Positions 22,983-33,020 of a DNA stretch of 64,000 bases are shown here, one piece after another. Below the pieces are notes generated by a model that was not told the DNA's origin, did no database searches, and saw only the letters and a list, made by a program, of their open reading frames with translations. Every line of letters begins with the position of its first letter. Position 1 is the stretch's first letter. The translations under genes were made by a program, and so were the position numbers. Origin of the DNA: Pezicula radicicola (Eukaryota > Ascomycota > Leotiomycetes > Helotiales > Dermateaceae); NCBI GenBank assembly GCA_003008705.1, contig PDUO01000023.1:597312-661311 (forward strand), in the 5' to 3' direction.

Positions 22983-24230
22983 ATGGAATCGATGCTTCAA
23001 AGAGCAGCAGCAGCAGCACGCAGACCGCGTTCTTCAGACAGAAAGATTATATATAGTAGTAGCACGTCTGCGACCTGTATAAGACCAATTCAAGCTTGTT
23101 ACCAGTCTTCAATCGCACCACAATTGTCGCGAACCTGCCTGCGAAGACCGAGCCAACAGCCCATTCTCCCATACACACGTTTCAGCGCATTCCACACCTC
23201 ACGACCATGTCGGTCAATTTCAAAATTTACTTACGGTATATCGGCATCATTCACAGCCAAAGATCGTCGCTACAATCCCAATGTTAATGTCTTCTCCTTC
23301 AACCCGTACAATACTATCCACGCGCGCAGGAAAGACAAGCGCACGCGTCCTGACAGTGGTCAAGATGCCTTCTTCGTCTCGCGCATTGGGGAGTCCTCGG
23401 ATATAGCATTAGGGGTCGCAGATGGCGTGGGAGGATGGGTAGATTCTGGTGTAGACCCAGCGGATTTCGCACACGGGTTTTGCGATTATATGGCCTACGA
23501 AGCCAATTCATATGTCCCGGATACGACAAAGCCAGCACTTAGCGCAGAGAGTTTGATGTTGAAAGGTTATCAGGATATTTGTGCGGACGACACAGTAGCC
23601 GCTGGCGGAAGTACTGCCTGTGTAGCTCTAGCACGCGGAGATGGGACATTGGAGGTTGCGAATTTGGGCGACTCGGGTTTCATTCAGTTGAGGCTGAATG
23701 CAATACATGATCTTTCGAATCCGCAGACTCATGCGTTTAATACACCGTATCAGTTGAGTAAGATGGAAAAGCAAGAAAGGGACCACGCGGCGCTGTTTGG
23801 AGGGACTCAGCTTTGCGATCTTCCGAGAGATGCGAATGTCAGCAAGCATAATCTACGGCATGGTGATGTATTAGTCTTTGCAAGCGATGGAGTTTGGGAT
23901 AATCTGAGCGCTCAAGATATTCTTAGGGTTGTATCAAGACTTATGATTTCAGCCAAAGCATGGGAACATACTGAGGAGGGAATAAGAGTTGGAGATAGGC
24001 TACACGAGTATACAATGGACGCACCAGAACAAGGAGAACTACCACCCTCTCTGCAGAGTTTCTTAGCGATAGGTATCACAGGCGAAGCGAAGGCAGCGAG
24101 TGTTAATACGAAGAAGGATGGACCGTTTGCGAGGGAGGTACAAAGGTATTATCCTAATGAGCATTGGAGGGGTGGCAAAGTTGACGATATTTGTGTTGTT
24201 GTCGCTATTGTGGTTGAGGAGGGGAAATAA
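22983..24230 (+). CDS. ptc7: Ptc7-type mitochondrial PP2C protein phosphatase
   Basis: A single-exon protein of 415 residues starting at the ATG at 22983. The N-terminus is rich in Ala, Arg and Ser with hardly any acids over about 80 residues, a likely mitochondrial targeting sequence. The metal-dependent PPM/PP2C fold follows: DSGQDAFF, then the metal-site motif ADGVGGW, then NLGDSGF, FASDGVWDN and the C-terminal DDICVVVAIV. These are the hallmarks of the Ptc7/PPTC7 branch, which dephosphorylates mitochondrial proteins, including factors of coenzyme Q synthesis in yeast. It contains four consecutive alanines encoded by a GCA repeat near the start. No transit-modulating intron like that of yeast PTC7 is visible. 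Confidence 0.9.
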   Translation: MESMLQRAAAAARRPRSSDRKIIYSSSTSATCIRPIQACYQSSIAPQLSRTCLRRPSQQPILPYTRFSAFHTSRPCRSISKFTYGISASFTAKDRRYNPNVNVFSFNPYNTIHARRKDKRTRPDSGQDAFFVSRIGESSDIALGVADGVGGWVDSGVDPADFAHGFCDYMAYEANSYVPDTTKPALSAESLMLKGYQDICADDTVAAGGSTACVALARGDGTLEVANLGDSGFIQLRLNAIHDLSNPQTHAFNTPYQLSKMEKQERDHAALFGGTQLCDLPRDANVSKHNLRHGDVLVFASDGVWDNLSAQDILRVVSRLMISAKAWEHTEEGIRVGDRLHEYTMDAPEQGELPPSLQSFLAIGITGEAKAASVNTKKDGPFAREVQRYYPNEHWRGGKVDDICVVVAIVVEEGK

Positions 24231-24706
24231 GGAGTTAAGGAGAGGAAGCTGAGAGAGGTATAAGCATAAATTATCTGGGATGTGTATTAGACAATGTACG
24301 GGCATTAGCTAGGCGTTGGAAAACAGACATTATTTAGCTGCTAGTGGCTGTAGCGTGTACTATAGCAGTTTCGAAGAACAAGAGGCTACTCTGTGGCTTT
24401 CAAATAGTAAAGCCAAGCGAGAGCGGACGATTACAGGCGCAGTTTATTTCAGGGGAAACGCTTTGGTTTTATAGCCAGTAGAAAAGCTTGTAAAACATGG
24501 CTTGGTAAAAACACGTTCGAAATCTACCTACGCAATCACTAAAGGTTGAACAAAGCACCGCTTAAAGACTAAAAGCAGTTACCAGAAACCTACTGAGTGG
24601 GAATTCCCAGTTTGAGTAGTGGGTTAAGTAGTGGTCATGAGAAGTCCCTCACATTTGGTATCTAGCTTAAATTTAGCACCGCAAAAAATTGAAAAGCTCA
24701 TCTATC

Positions 24707-25764
24707 TTAAGCTTCTGTCTTCTTCTCCTTTTCTCCATCATTGTCGTCCTCCACAGCACTCTCGTCTTCTTCGTCGATCTTCTCTTCATCTTCAATCTGT
24801 TTTATCTCCTCGGCTGAGACGTGTGATAGCTGAGAGCCCCTATGCGTGTTCAAAGAAGAAGATGGAGATAGTTGTACTCCATGTGAACCTAGCTTCTCGG
24901 GGGGTGCAAGAACGCTAGCGATGCTACCATCGGGAGCACGCTTCCAAGCTGTAGAGGTCGGTGATTGCATGAGAGCAATATCGGGCTTGTGCTTAGGTGA
25001 TGCCGTGGCTGAGATGGAGATAGGTGGCGGTACGATTGTCGCTGAGTGGGATAGCTCATCATCTTCAGCCTCAGACTCGTCCTCTTCGTCTTCCTTTTCC
25101 TTCTTAACTTCCGGCTCCGCAGTTCCAGTCTCAGCAAGTGGTTTCACAACCGTATTCTTGACATCCTTAGCCTTTTGAGCTGCCTCTTGTCCCACTTGTC
25201 GAAGAGCCAAACTAATGGATGTGTCCTGTCCTCCAGTCGGTGTCTTTGGTTCTTCCTTTTCTACGGGTTTCGAAGAACTAGACGAAGCTGCTAAGCTAGA
25301 CGTAGGCTTTATATTTTCTTTCTGGTCGATTACTTTGGACGTTGTGACTTTAACGGGATGTGGGATAATCGTTGCGCCCTGTGTGACGATCTTGACGTGT
25401 TGCTTCAGCTCTCCGTATTCGTTCCAGTCCTCAATCTCAACAAGATCCTGTTCCTGTCAGTCTTCATTTGACCTTCGTCGTCCTCTCAAATGTGCTCACG
25501 TACTCCTACGACCAACCCCATCTGTACCAGGCCAGGTATCTTCCTCGGTCTTCCAGACTCATCCTTTCCTGCTCGTCGGCCCCATAGCATCCGTGCCTTC
25601 TCATCTGTGGCGATATCAAGGGCTTTGAACGGTATGCGGTTGGCTCTTAGAATGGTCTCTAGACGGGAGGTAGCGGTGACAATGTGCGAGGAACCGGAGG
25701 TCAGGGAGGTGTAGAGATAGAGGACTGGGTCTGTATTGTACGATTTGGGGGTTGATTCGGCCAT
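24707..25764 (-). CDS. Thioredoxin-fold (SH3BGR/glutaredoxin-like) acidic protein
   Basis: Two exons, 25764-25504 and 25453-24707, with a 50-nt intron (GTACGT..ACAG); an acceptor 6 nt further on is equally possible. The product is about 335 residues. Residues 1-110 resemble the SH3-domain-binding Glu-rich (SH3BGR) branch of the thioredoxin fold: LYLYTSLTSG at strand 1, RLETILRANRIPFKALDIATDE, then KIPGLVQMG at the cis-Pro turn, and DWNEYGELK at the end. There is no CxxC, so redox activity is not expected. The rest is low in complexity and strongly acidic (KKEKEDEEDESEAEDDE, then a Glu/Asp-rich C-terminus). Role unknown; probably a cytosolic adaptor. Confidence 0.8.
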
Positions 25765-26243
25765 TTTTTTGAGATGTCAAAATATTTGATTTCTTATCGG
25801 TTTCTGGCGTTTTCTATGTTTAGTGTGCGTGAGTCGGTGTGTGGAGGTTGAGGGCGTGGCTCGTGGGTTGTTGTCGAGGTATGGAAGTGGATGTTTCACA
25901 ATCGTGTTCGAGGAATTATGAATTTAGATATGCGAGTGTAATTTATAGATCTGAAGCACACATGGAGGGCCGATACAAGGCCCAGAGACAACGCCAGCTC
26001 GTCTCTTGTCAAGTAATCCGAATATCTTAGAGTCATTCATCGAAGGAAAAAAGAACGTACAGACGAAGAGTCTCCAGATGCACAGAAGCTCCACGCGCCA
26101 CGCCCCATCGCATCCTTGCTATCGAGAGTCCCTTATCAGTGAGTACAACCTCGGCTCCTAGACCAAAATGAAGTTGGTGTAGTTGGGACACTAAAATCTT
26201 TCACTCTGTTTTAAAAATCTATCTGTATCTATATGTTTAAGGT

Positions 26244-26354
26244 ATCTATAGAAACTAGAAAATGTTCTGCGAAAGACAAACCCTGTCACGTGACTATATT
26301 CAAGAGGACAAAAGTCTTAATTTGAGTAACTCACTTATTTAGCCAGCTGACTTA
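26244..26354 (+). repeat. Left copy of an inverted repeat flanking the lyase gene
   Basis: The sequence from ATCTATAGAAA to AGCTGACTTA matches the reverse complement of 28656-28778 over its whole length with scattered mismatches and small gaps. Shared blocks in order are ATCTATAGAAA, TTCTGCG, AAGACA, GTGACTA, GAGGACAAAAGT, TCACTT, TATTTAG and AGCTGACTTA. It contains the perfect palindrome GTCACGTGAC. It begins only 33 bp downstream of the lyase stop codon and overlaps the end of the unspliced reading frame. It could be the terminal inverted repeat of a gene-carrying element or one of two independent MITE insertions. Confidence 0.75.
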
Positions 26355-26386
26355 ATTGGGTAACTGAAAAAGCAACCAAACTTGAA

Positions 26387-28208
26387 CTACAATTTTGATC
26401 CTTTCCTTGCCTTCTTCGAATTGTTTTGCCATGCAAATTCCTTCTCCAATGTCAGCTACCAGTGCAGTTAGAGAGGCTTTGAACCAGAGGTCACTTACCA
26501 GTTTCTTTGCCTGTCCAGCTTCGATTATGACGTTTATTACCACGGGAACATTTGCTTTGAACCCTTCTTCGGTAGCTTTAGCAAGCTCTTCGGGAGTCCT
26601 TACCAAATATCCCTTACCACCGCACATCTCGGCCACTTTTTCGTATCCTACCTCCCATCCCAAACTCGTGCTTCTAAGGCCTCCCTTCGTGCCCTGTTTG
26701 CTGTTCTGTTGCAATTTCAACCACGCATCTGAATCCGAGCTGTCTCCATGATACACACCGCCATTGTTTATTACGAAAATGAGAATATCCATACCATATC
26801 GTGCCATTGTCTCAACCTCGGGCAAGGAGAAACCAAAAGCGGAATCTCCTTCCAGACAGACAATTTTCTTATGGGAAGATTTGGGACCAGATGAGGCCTC
26901 AGGAGAAGGGAGGTTGTAGGCGCAATGGGCGGCAATGGCGTAGCCTAGTCCCACGCCCATTGTTGCGTAGGTGCCTGCATCGAGACGAAGGCGGGGATGC
27001 TCAACAGGGAAAGCACTGCGAGAGATATCCATAGTGTTTGCTCCTTCAGAGATATACACTACGCTGCCATCTTCTGGCGGAGACAACTTATGTATAGTCT
27101 GCTTAATAACATCGAAAGTTTTGCCGTAGGTCATGGGTATCTTATCCACTTGGCTAGCCTTCGCAGCAGTGGCCTCATTCTTGATAGTGCTTGCCTTGAT
27201 AGCTTGCACATAGGATGAAGATGTGTCGTACTGCCAGTTTTGAAGAGCAGCGATCAACTGTGCGGTTACCACATTGATATCTCCTATGACAGCGAGTTCT
27301 GCGTTACCATTGTTCTTCCCAAGTTCTTCTGCTGAGATGTCTACTTGAATAATCTTTGCTTCTGAGTTCCACTTTGGTTCTTCGCCAAAATGGAGGATCC
27401 AGTTGAGTCTTGCGCCCAAGATCACAACAACATCGGCACCTTTAAGTGCTGTGGACCTGGCAGAGGCCGTATTTGATGAGTGCGAATCAGGGAGGACTCC
27501 TTTACCCATTGGTGTGGGTAAGAAGGGTATCTTGGTCTGGTCGATAAGTTTCCTTATAGATGCCTCAGCCTGCGCATATGCTGCTCCTTTCCCGACTACT
27601 ACTAATGGTGCCTTAGCAGATTTCAGGAGACCTGCAATAACCTTGATCTTATCTGGATCCGCCGCAGCTCTTGGTGCTACTGGCACAATCTGTGTAGACA
27701 ATTCTTCCCCTTCTCCTTGTATGACATCTGCCGGTAGATCCACAAAGCCAGTACCTCCTCTTCCATACCATGACGTCCTGTATGCATTCGTAAGCGATTG
27801 AGGGATCGAATCGAGGCCACTTCGAATGGCAATCTTCGTGTGAGGTGAGAGTAGTGATATGGCATCCATCTCTTGGAAAGCGCCCTTCGTAACCAAATGT
27901 GTTTCGCTAGACCCCGCAAGCAATAGCAACGGGAAGGCATTGGCAGACGAATTTCCAATGCCAGCCATAGCATGAAGAACACCAGGGCCTCCGACGACGA
28001 GGCAGACTCCTGGTCTGCCTGTCAGATATCCATATGCAGTTGCTGCATAGCTCGCAGCTTGCTCGTTTCGGAAGGCGATGAAACGTATTCCCAATGCAAT
28101 TGCTTCCTCGGCGATTTGGACGACAGGTATTCCTACAAGACCGAATATCACCTTCACTCCCAGCTCATGCAGAGCCCGCGCTATGAGTTGAGCTCCAGTT
28201 GGCGCCAT
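26387..28208 (-). CDS. pxp1: ThDP-dependent 2-hydroxyacyl-CoA lyase/oxalyl-CoA decarboxylase family, peroxisomal
   Basis: Exons 28208-26499 and 26455-26387 give 592 residues. The N-terminal pyrimidine-binding domain has the catalytic Glu as E49 in FRNEQAASYAA; the C-terminal domain has the ThDP/Mg motif GDS...NN (EGDSAFGF...FVINNGGVYHG). This is the HACL1/Pxp1 group, which cleaves 2-hydroxyacyl-CoA (alpha-oxidation) or decarboxylates oxalyl-CoA. The 43-nt intron (26498-26456, GTAAGTGA donor, CTAAC branch, GGTAG acceptor) sits just before the end. Spliced, the protein ends in KKARKGSKL, a perfect PTS1. Unspliced, the frame runs on to 26352 and ends in LFQLPN, without PTS1. The gene sits between inverted copies of one repeat (26244-26354 and 28656-28778). 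Confidence 0.92.
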
Positions 28209-28655
28209 CGTTTATGAAGCTGTGAAGAGGTGAGGAGAGCCAACGGCCGGGATGTAAGAAGGTGCTATTGCACACCGCTTTGATAGGGGGTTCGCTAACA
28301 TGCACTGGAAAAGTGCCTGTAGCATAATTCTGCCGGGCCGAAAATAAGGCGGTGTACAATAACGTAGCCCTCGTTACGGAGTACAGTAAATGCTGTGAGC
28401 TTGCAGACCAAAATGGACTTGGACACCAAACAAGCGAAAATCGAAGAACACTAAAACAGAGACTATATTTTCGAGTTAATAAGATCGTTACAAATTTTCA
28501 TTAAAATAACTCCTTAAAAGTGTTTCACAGTATATTTAAGCAGCTAATAAATCGTCTAGGCTACTTCGTAGTCCTAGTGAGTTATTTTCATTGGTTACTA
28601 AGATATGAACGAGCTTTAAATTAGATACCAAAATTAAGTGAGTTATCACTCTAGC

Positions 28656-28778
28656 TAAGTCAGCTACCTAAATAAGTAAGTTACAAGTGAATCACTTATA
28701 TTAGAACTTTTGTCCTCTGAGATGTAGTCACATAACAAGGACTGTCTTCCGCAGAATATTTTCCTACTTTCTATAGAT
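28656..28778 (-). repeat. Right copy of the inverted repeat flanking the lyase gene
   Basis: The reverse complement of this stretch aligns with 26244-26354 (ATCTATAGAAA..., TTCTGCG, AAGACA, GTGACTA, GAGGACAAAAGT, TCACTT, TATTTAG, AGCTGACTTA). It is about 12 bp longer because of an insertion near CTTGTAACTTA. It starts about 450 bp upstream of the lyase ATG, so it may lie in the promoter. Around 28570-28690 the motif (A/C)AGTGAGTTAT occurs repeatedly, suggesting that this side carries extra internal repeats. Confidence 0.75.
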
Positions 28779-29228
28779 GTGACCCGATTCACGGGATGCT
28801 GCATTGCCTCTCTCCGTTTGTAAATAGTGCATTGCAACGAACCATAACGTACATGAGGTAGATGTCAAAGAAAAGTGTATAAAACAGTACATGCAAGATG
28901 CCTGAATGAAACAAATTGTCTCTGTTTAGTACTGGATTTCTTCGGGTCTCAGCAGGATATGATTTTATCTCAAGAAACTGAAGTAGCGTGAGAGTCATAG
29001 AAAACTGGCTTTTAAAGGTGAAAAATATTGCACTTACGTTTACTTCCACAACTTTGAATTAAGCTCTAGTTTGTTGCTACCTAGTCCTACAGTTCTTACG
29101 GATCTCATTCAGACATTCCCTCTTCCAAACATATCTATAATTTCTTCCATAACGCCTCTCTCCATCAGCTCGGCCAACACCACGCTCAAACCCACCAACC
29201 TACATATCCATCATCAACACACTAAAAA

Positions 29229-30422
29229 ATGTGCCTCATGCCCCTCCCCGTCAAAATCAAAGAAGCCCCAACCACAAAAGCAAAACCGAAAACCAACACA
29301 ACCACAACAACAACAACAACCATAACATCCCCCCGTATTGTCCTAGACCCTAACCAAAACCCGCACCTCCACCGTATTGCCATGTTACCACCACATATAA
29401 AAACAACATCCACTCGCGTATTATCAGAAATCCCAGCCCCAACCCCAGTCCCAGCTATATATTTAACATCTCACACTCCGACTTCGACGCATGGTTTTGA
29501 GGATGAGGATGGGTTTATGAATTGGTATCCTGGTTTTCATCCTAGTGTTCAGACAGGAGTGAAAGAGAGTCAGAAAGGAAAGGAGAAAGATAAGGAAAAA
29601 GAAAAGGCAAGAAGAAGGAGTAGTGTCCTCCGAGATATCGAGTTCATTAAACTGGTTTCTGAAGGTGTTGGATCACTTTGCAACGGTAACGCCAACGCCA
29701 ACGCCAAAGAAAAAGAGAAAGAGAAAGAGAAAAAGGCGGATGATGAGAGGATAGCGGCGGAGAAGAAAATAGTAGAGGAGGCTGTGGGGGAACTGAAGGA
29801 GGATGTTAAATTTTTGAAGGAGGGGTGGGTGAGGGATGTTGCTAGGGCTGAGGGTAAGGCTGAGGGGGTCAGGGAGGGGGTTGAGAGGGTAGAGAAGGCG
29901 AGGAAGGAGGAGGAGAGGATTAGGGGAGAGGTTGAGAGGAGGGAGAGGGATTTCGAATTGGAGATTCTTAGGAGGGAAGCTGCAACCACTGGTGGAAGAG
30001 GTTCGTGGGGAAGAAGGGATTCATGTGGCTTTGGTAACCATCATGGAAATGCAAACGCGATTGGAAACGAAGGAACAGCTCGTATGCTCTGGCATTTTCA
30101 CACTCATGCTAACATTGGCAGCAATGGTAGAGTTGGAAACGAAAGAAATAACAGCAGAAGAAGAGATGAAAGGGACAATGAATATGAGCGCGGTTATTAC
30201 CATGGTGGGTATGAGAGGATGGAAATACCATATGAGAGGGAGAGACGCAGGAGTAGTTTAGTTTCATTGAGATCTCTTAGGGCGGTTGTTGATCGGGTTG
30301 CTAGAAGGGATAGAGCCGTTGAGAGGGATTTTGAGGCAGAGATTTTGGAGAGGGAGGCTGAATTGAGGGACAAGGAGAGAAGACGGTTTGGGAGGAGGAG
30401 ACGGGTTGATTTTGATTTTTGA
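29229..30422 (+). CDS. Charged coiled-coil protein of unknown function
   Basis: A single-exon protein of 397 residues from the ATG at 29229. Residues 15-38 are Lys/Thr-rich, with a run of nine Thr from an ACA/ACC repeat. Residues 115-260 and 330-397 are dominated by Lys, Arg and Glu and should be helical coiled coil (KGKEKDKEKEKARRRS; KEKEKEKEKKADDERIAAEK). A degenerate 13-residue motif occurs twice: RERDFELEILRREA near residue 240 and VERDFEAEILEREA near residue 375. The linker between is rich in Asn, Gly and Arg. No membrane segment or known domain is recognised. Base use is strongly GAG/AGG-biased in the middle. Divergent from the lyase gene. Confidence 0.7.
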   Translation: MCLMPLPVKIKEAPTTKAKPKTNTTTTTTTTITSPRIVLDPNQNPHLHRIAMLPPHIKTTSTRVLSEIPAPTPVPAIYLTSHTPTSTHGFEDEDGFMNWYPGFHPSVQTGVKESQKGKEKDKEKEKARRRSSVLRDIEFIKLVSEGVGSLCNGNANANAKEKEKEKEKKADDERIAAEKKIVEEAVGELKEDVKFLKEGWVRDVARAEGKAEGVREGVERVEKARKEEERIRGEVERRERDFELEILRREAATTGGRGSWGRRDSCGFGNHHGNANAIGNEGTARMLWHFHTHANIGSNGRVGNERNNSRRRDERDNEYERGYYHGGYERMEIPYERERRRSSLVSLRSLRAVVDRVARRDRAVERDFEAEILEREAELRDKERRRFGRRRRVDFDF

Positions 30423-30689
30423 TTGAGGGGTTGAGTGAAGAGACGAGTTTCACTTTCGGAGAGGGTTTTCCTTTTGATTAAGCTTTTGTTAATTTAATAG
30501 ATCTTATGATATTACAACTTACTTACTCAGTGGTCATTCCATGTACCTCACCATGGATACTTCACCACAAATATCTACCTCGCGCCCAGCCTTACCATCA
30601 AGTCCCTGCCTTGCTCGCCTCTCGCTTAATTTCATCGCCAAAAACCCCCAAAAAACATCTCCCCCAAAAAACACCAAAAAGACAACAAA

Positions 30690-30860
30690 AAAAGTAAAAC
30701 TATAGGATCCGAAGATCCTCTAGAACACAGCATTACCTGTGTTTTTACCGTTAGGTGAGATGGTAGGGGGGATGAACCCACACCCGACCCATCTACCTAT
30801 TGTAGGGGTAGTCTGGTACCTGGTATTCGTATACGTATGCGGGATTGGTGAACCATGAGT
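30690..30860 (-). ncRNA. Candidate structured RNA: three adjacent hairpins and a T-run
   Basis: Within 100 bp there are three strong stem-loops: 30704-30719 (six pairs, loop CGAA on plus and TTCG on minus), 30724-30743 (seven pairs, ACACAG..CTGTGT), and 30752-30799 (TAGGT with ACCTA plus AGATGG with CCATCT, one bulged base). Read on the minus strand, the last hairpin is GGATC-TTCG-GATCC, the exceptionally stable cUUCGg tetraloop, and it is followed by TTTTACTTTTTTT, like a Pol III terminator. That favours the minus strand. There is no protein frame here. I do not recognise it as U1, U2, U4, U5, U6, 5S or SRP RNA, and its class is unknown. Confidence 0.4.
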
Positions 30861-31519
30861 TAGTTACTCATTCTAATTTCCTCCTCTTCAAACAGAATTT
30901 GTCCTGAGCCGCTTACCACTGCGACATGCCTGTTCTGTTTGTTGAGGTTGTTATGGTTATGTTGGGTTATATGGTTGGGTGGTGGTGAGGTTTGTTTACT
31001 TTTTTTATTTTTGCTGGTAGGTGAATTGGCTGAGGAAATTTTACATAGGTCACTTGCGCTGAAACATTTGTAGCTGTAATTAGAATTATGGTTAATACTC
31101 TCGTTTCCTACCATATCTATTTGTCCATACCTGCATTATGAGCTTGTGTATTAAACTTCAAGATGTAGGCACAGAAGACGGGAGGAGCATCTCTTAATGC
31201 CTATGCTAACCAGTTGGTAATAGTCATTCGTATACATATGCAGGCTGTGAATGATGCTGTATAAAGTTTACGTGTTATTCGTTGTATTGTACTTTGCCCC
31301 TTTCCATTTGTCTGCAATGTCCCCACACGCAAAAGCTCCGTAAAGCCCCAATAGCGCAGCAATAATAAGTACCGTATAATAGAAATGTAATATCCATGCC
31401 ATAATGTACAGTAAATATGTACTCCTCCTAGCAAAGTGTATCTCTGTTTTGACCAGTATAGCTACGCTGGCGCAGAGAGTATACAAGCCAACATTCCAGC
31501 GAACAAAAAGCAAAATATG

Positions 31520-31590
31520 TTCAAGTAGGGACTTGAACTCTTCTCATCAGCAAATCTCTGTGAACCAGTGCCTTAGCCACTGCCCGTTGA
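31520..31590 (-). repeat. tRNA-like element (degenerate tRNA or SINE head)
   Basis: The minus strand has an A-box-like TGGCTAAGGCACTGG (31580-31566) and, 40 nt on, a B-box-like AGTTCAAGTCC (31539-31529), almost the spacing of a tRNA gene (about 44). The T-arm loop TTCAAGT is good, but two of its five stem pairs fail and no acceptor stem closes, so it is not a working tRNA. A tRNA pseudogene or the promoter head of a SINE fits best. Further B-box-like GAGTTCGAATG lies at about 31724-31734, on the same strand. Confidence 0.4.
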
Positions 31591-31808
31591 ACCCATTTCA
31601 ATAATCCGTGCTGTTTACAAAGTGTCGCGGCTGTAGTAGGTGTTATGTTTGCATGGAAAGTGTTGGGAGGAGAGTCGCATATCAAACTCTGGGGTCTTGA
31701 TGTTATGATAAGGACCACATTCGAACTCATCGGCCCTGCAGTCATTTTCGAATTCTACATTTGGTCTGATCTATTAACCTATAAGTGGTGCTTCACATTC
31801 AAAAGGAT

Positions 31809-32723
31809 TCAGAGTGAACTCACTGAAATTCTCTCGTCAGCCGAGCACCGCCAACGTCCATGACACTTTGCCCAGCGTACACCACGTTGGTCGACAAATA
31901 TAAGTAATCCGCAGTTTACAAATGGTGCCTTCCATCCCGGATGCTCCTTTTCAGCCCGAGTGAAGCCCTCTTTCATCATCTGTATCTCAAATATGCCCTC
32001 ATTTGCTAGACACATCCTCTTGCTAGCAATTGCTTTGCCGTAAAATTCCCGGACAATTCCCATGCAAGACTTATGAGGATCTTCAGAAGAACAGTTTTTA
32101 AAGTCATGGATGGTAAAGAGTTCGTCCTCGACAAAGTTCGTATCTGGATTTTGGAATTCTTCTTCAAGGTATGAAACGAGCGAGATCTCTTTCAACGATG
32201 AGAATTGAATCAAGGCATCAAAGTTCTCGGTAAAGTATTCGTCGAGCATCCAGCCGAATATGCTTCCATCTGTTAGAATATGGCGGATGGAGTTTGCGTA
32301 GTTTGAGAGACTCTCTACGAACTCCGGGAAGAACGCATAGTTGAAACACTTGGAGATTATACAGAGGACGTCTCTCTCAAAGTCGCAATAAACTGTAGGA
32401 GTACCGATCTGGGTTCCCTTCAAGGCTTTGTAGGACCGCAAGGTCTCCGCTCTAGACTCTTTGCAGACGAAGAAAACAGCGGGTGCTTTCTCTGTGCAGA
32501 ACGGCGACCACTGTTCCTTACGATAGTTCAAGCCAATCTGCGCCTTTTCGCTTCTGATCTCGATGTATCGGGGGCCTGGAAAAGCGTACTTCCATACCTT
32601 GCAACGTAGTTCAAGCGGGAGCTTGGGAAACAAGGTGAACTGCTGCTTCGGGCCGGCCTTCTTTTGGGAAGCCTTCTTAGATGTGGACTTCTTTGTGGTG
32701 GAACTGGACATTTTGGAACACAT
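31809..32723 (-). CDS. 2EXR-domain protein
   Basis: A single-exon protein of 304 residues, ATG at 32723 (a second ATG four codons on is equally possible). After a Ser/Thr/Lys-rich tail of about 28 residues comes FTLFPKLPLELRCKVWKYAFPGPRYIEI, the 2EXR motif common in filamentous ascomycetes: a hydrophobic F-x-FP-x-LPxELR-x-x-(IV)W helix-like block resembling a short F-box. A conserved block with APAVFFVCKESRAET follows, also typical. Such proteins form large, lineage-specific families of unknown function. No signal peptide or membrane segment. It is divergent from the frameshifted small gene at 33021. Confidence 0.85.
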   Translation of the reverse strand: MCSKMSSSTTKKSTSKKASQKKAGPKQQFTLFPKLPLELRCKVWKYAFPGPRYIEIRSEKAQIGLNYRKEQWSPFCTEKAPAVFFVCKESRAETLRSYKALKGTQIGTPTVYCDFERDVLCIISKCFNYAFFPEFVESLSNYANSIRHILTDGSIFGWMLDEYFTENFDALIQFSSLKEISLVSYLEEEFQNPDTNFVEDELFTIHDFKNCSSEDPHKSCMGIVREFYGKAIASKRMCLANEGIFEIQMMKEGFTRAEKEHPGWKAPFVNCGLLIFVDQRGVRWAKCHGRWRCSADERISVSSL

Positions 32724-33020
32724 TGATGGCCTCGAGAAGATATGACGGGTTGGTAGGTTCTACACACGAAGTTAGAAAGAAATCGTTGTGAACGAGGAAT
32801 AAACTCTATCTCTCTGCCTCATACCTTGTAGAATAGGAATCGTACGTAACACGATAGTTGATGTCGTGTAAGAAGTAATTGCGCAGGTGATATGAGGAAC
32901 TGGTGACTCTTAGTGCTTCCATAAATGTCAGCTTGCAAACCCTGTGGGGGTCTTCTCTTGAACATACAACGTGGAGTTGGCAATGACGGAGGATAGTCCG
33001 TCGATGGTTATCCCAAACAG

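Larger units (their letters stand above)
30423..31808. other. Convergent 1.4 kb spacer with hairpins and a tRNA-like element
   Basis: Between the coiled-coil gene (plus) and the 2EXR gene (minus). No domain-bearing protein frame is seen. The interesting content, the hairpin cluster and the tRNA-derived element, is listed separately. Confidence 0.5.

Noticed and set aside
26352..28208. Lyase as a single 618-residue unspliced protein
   Set aside because: A canonical GTAAGT donor, CTAAC branch and TAG acceptor near the end give a C-terminus with SKL that fits the family much better; the unspliced form is kept only as a possible isoform.
29300..29330. ACA/ACC trinucleotide microsatellite
   Set aside because: Lies inside a coding sequence and encodes a Thr run; no sign of an independent repeat element.
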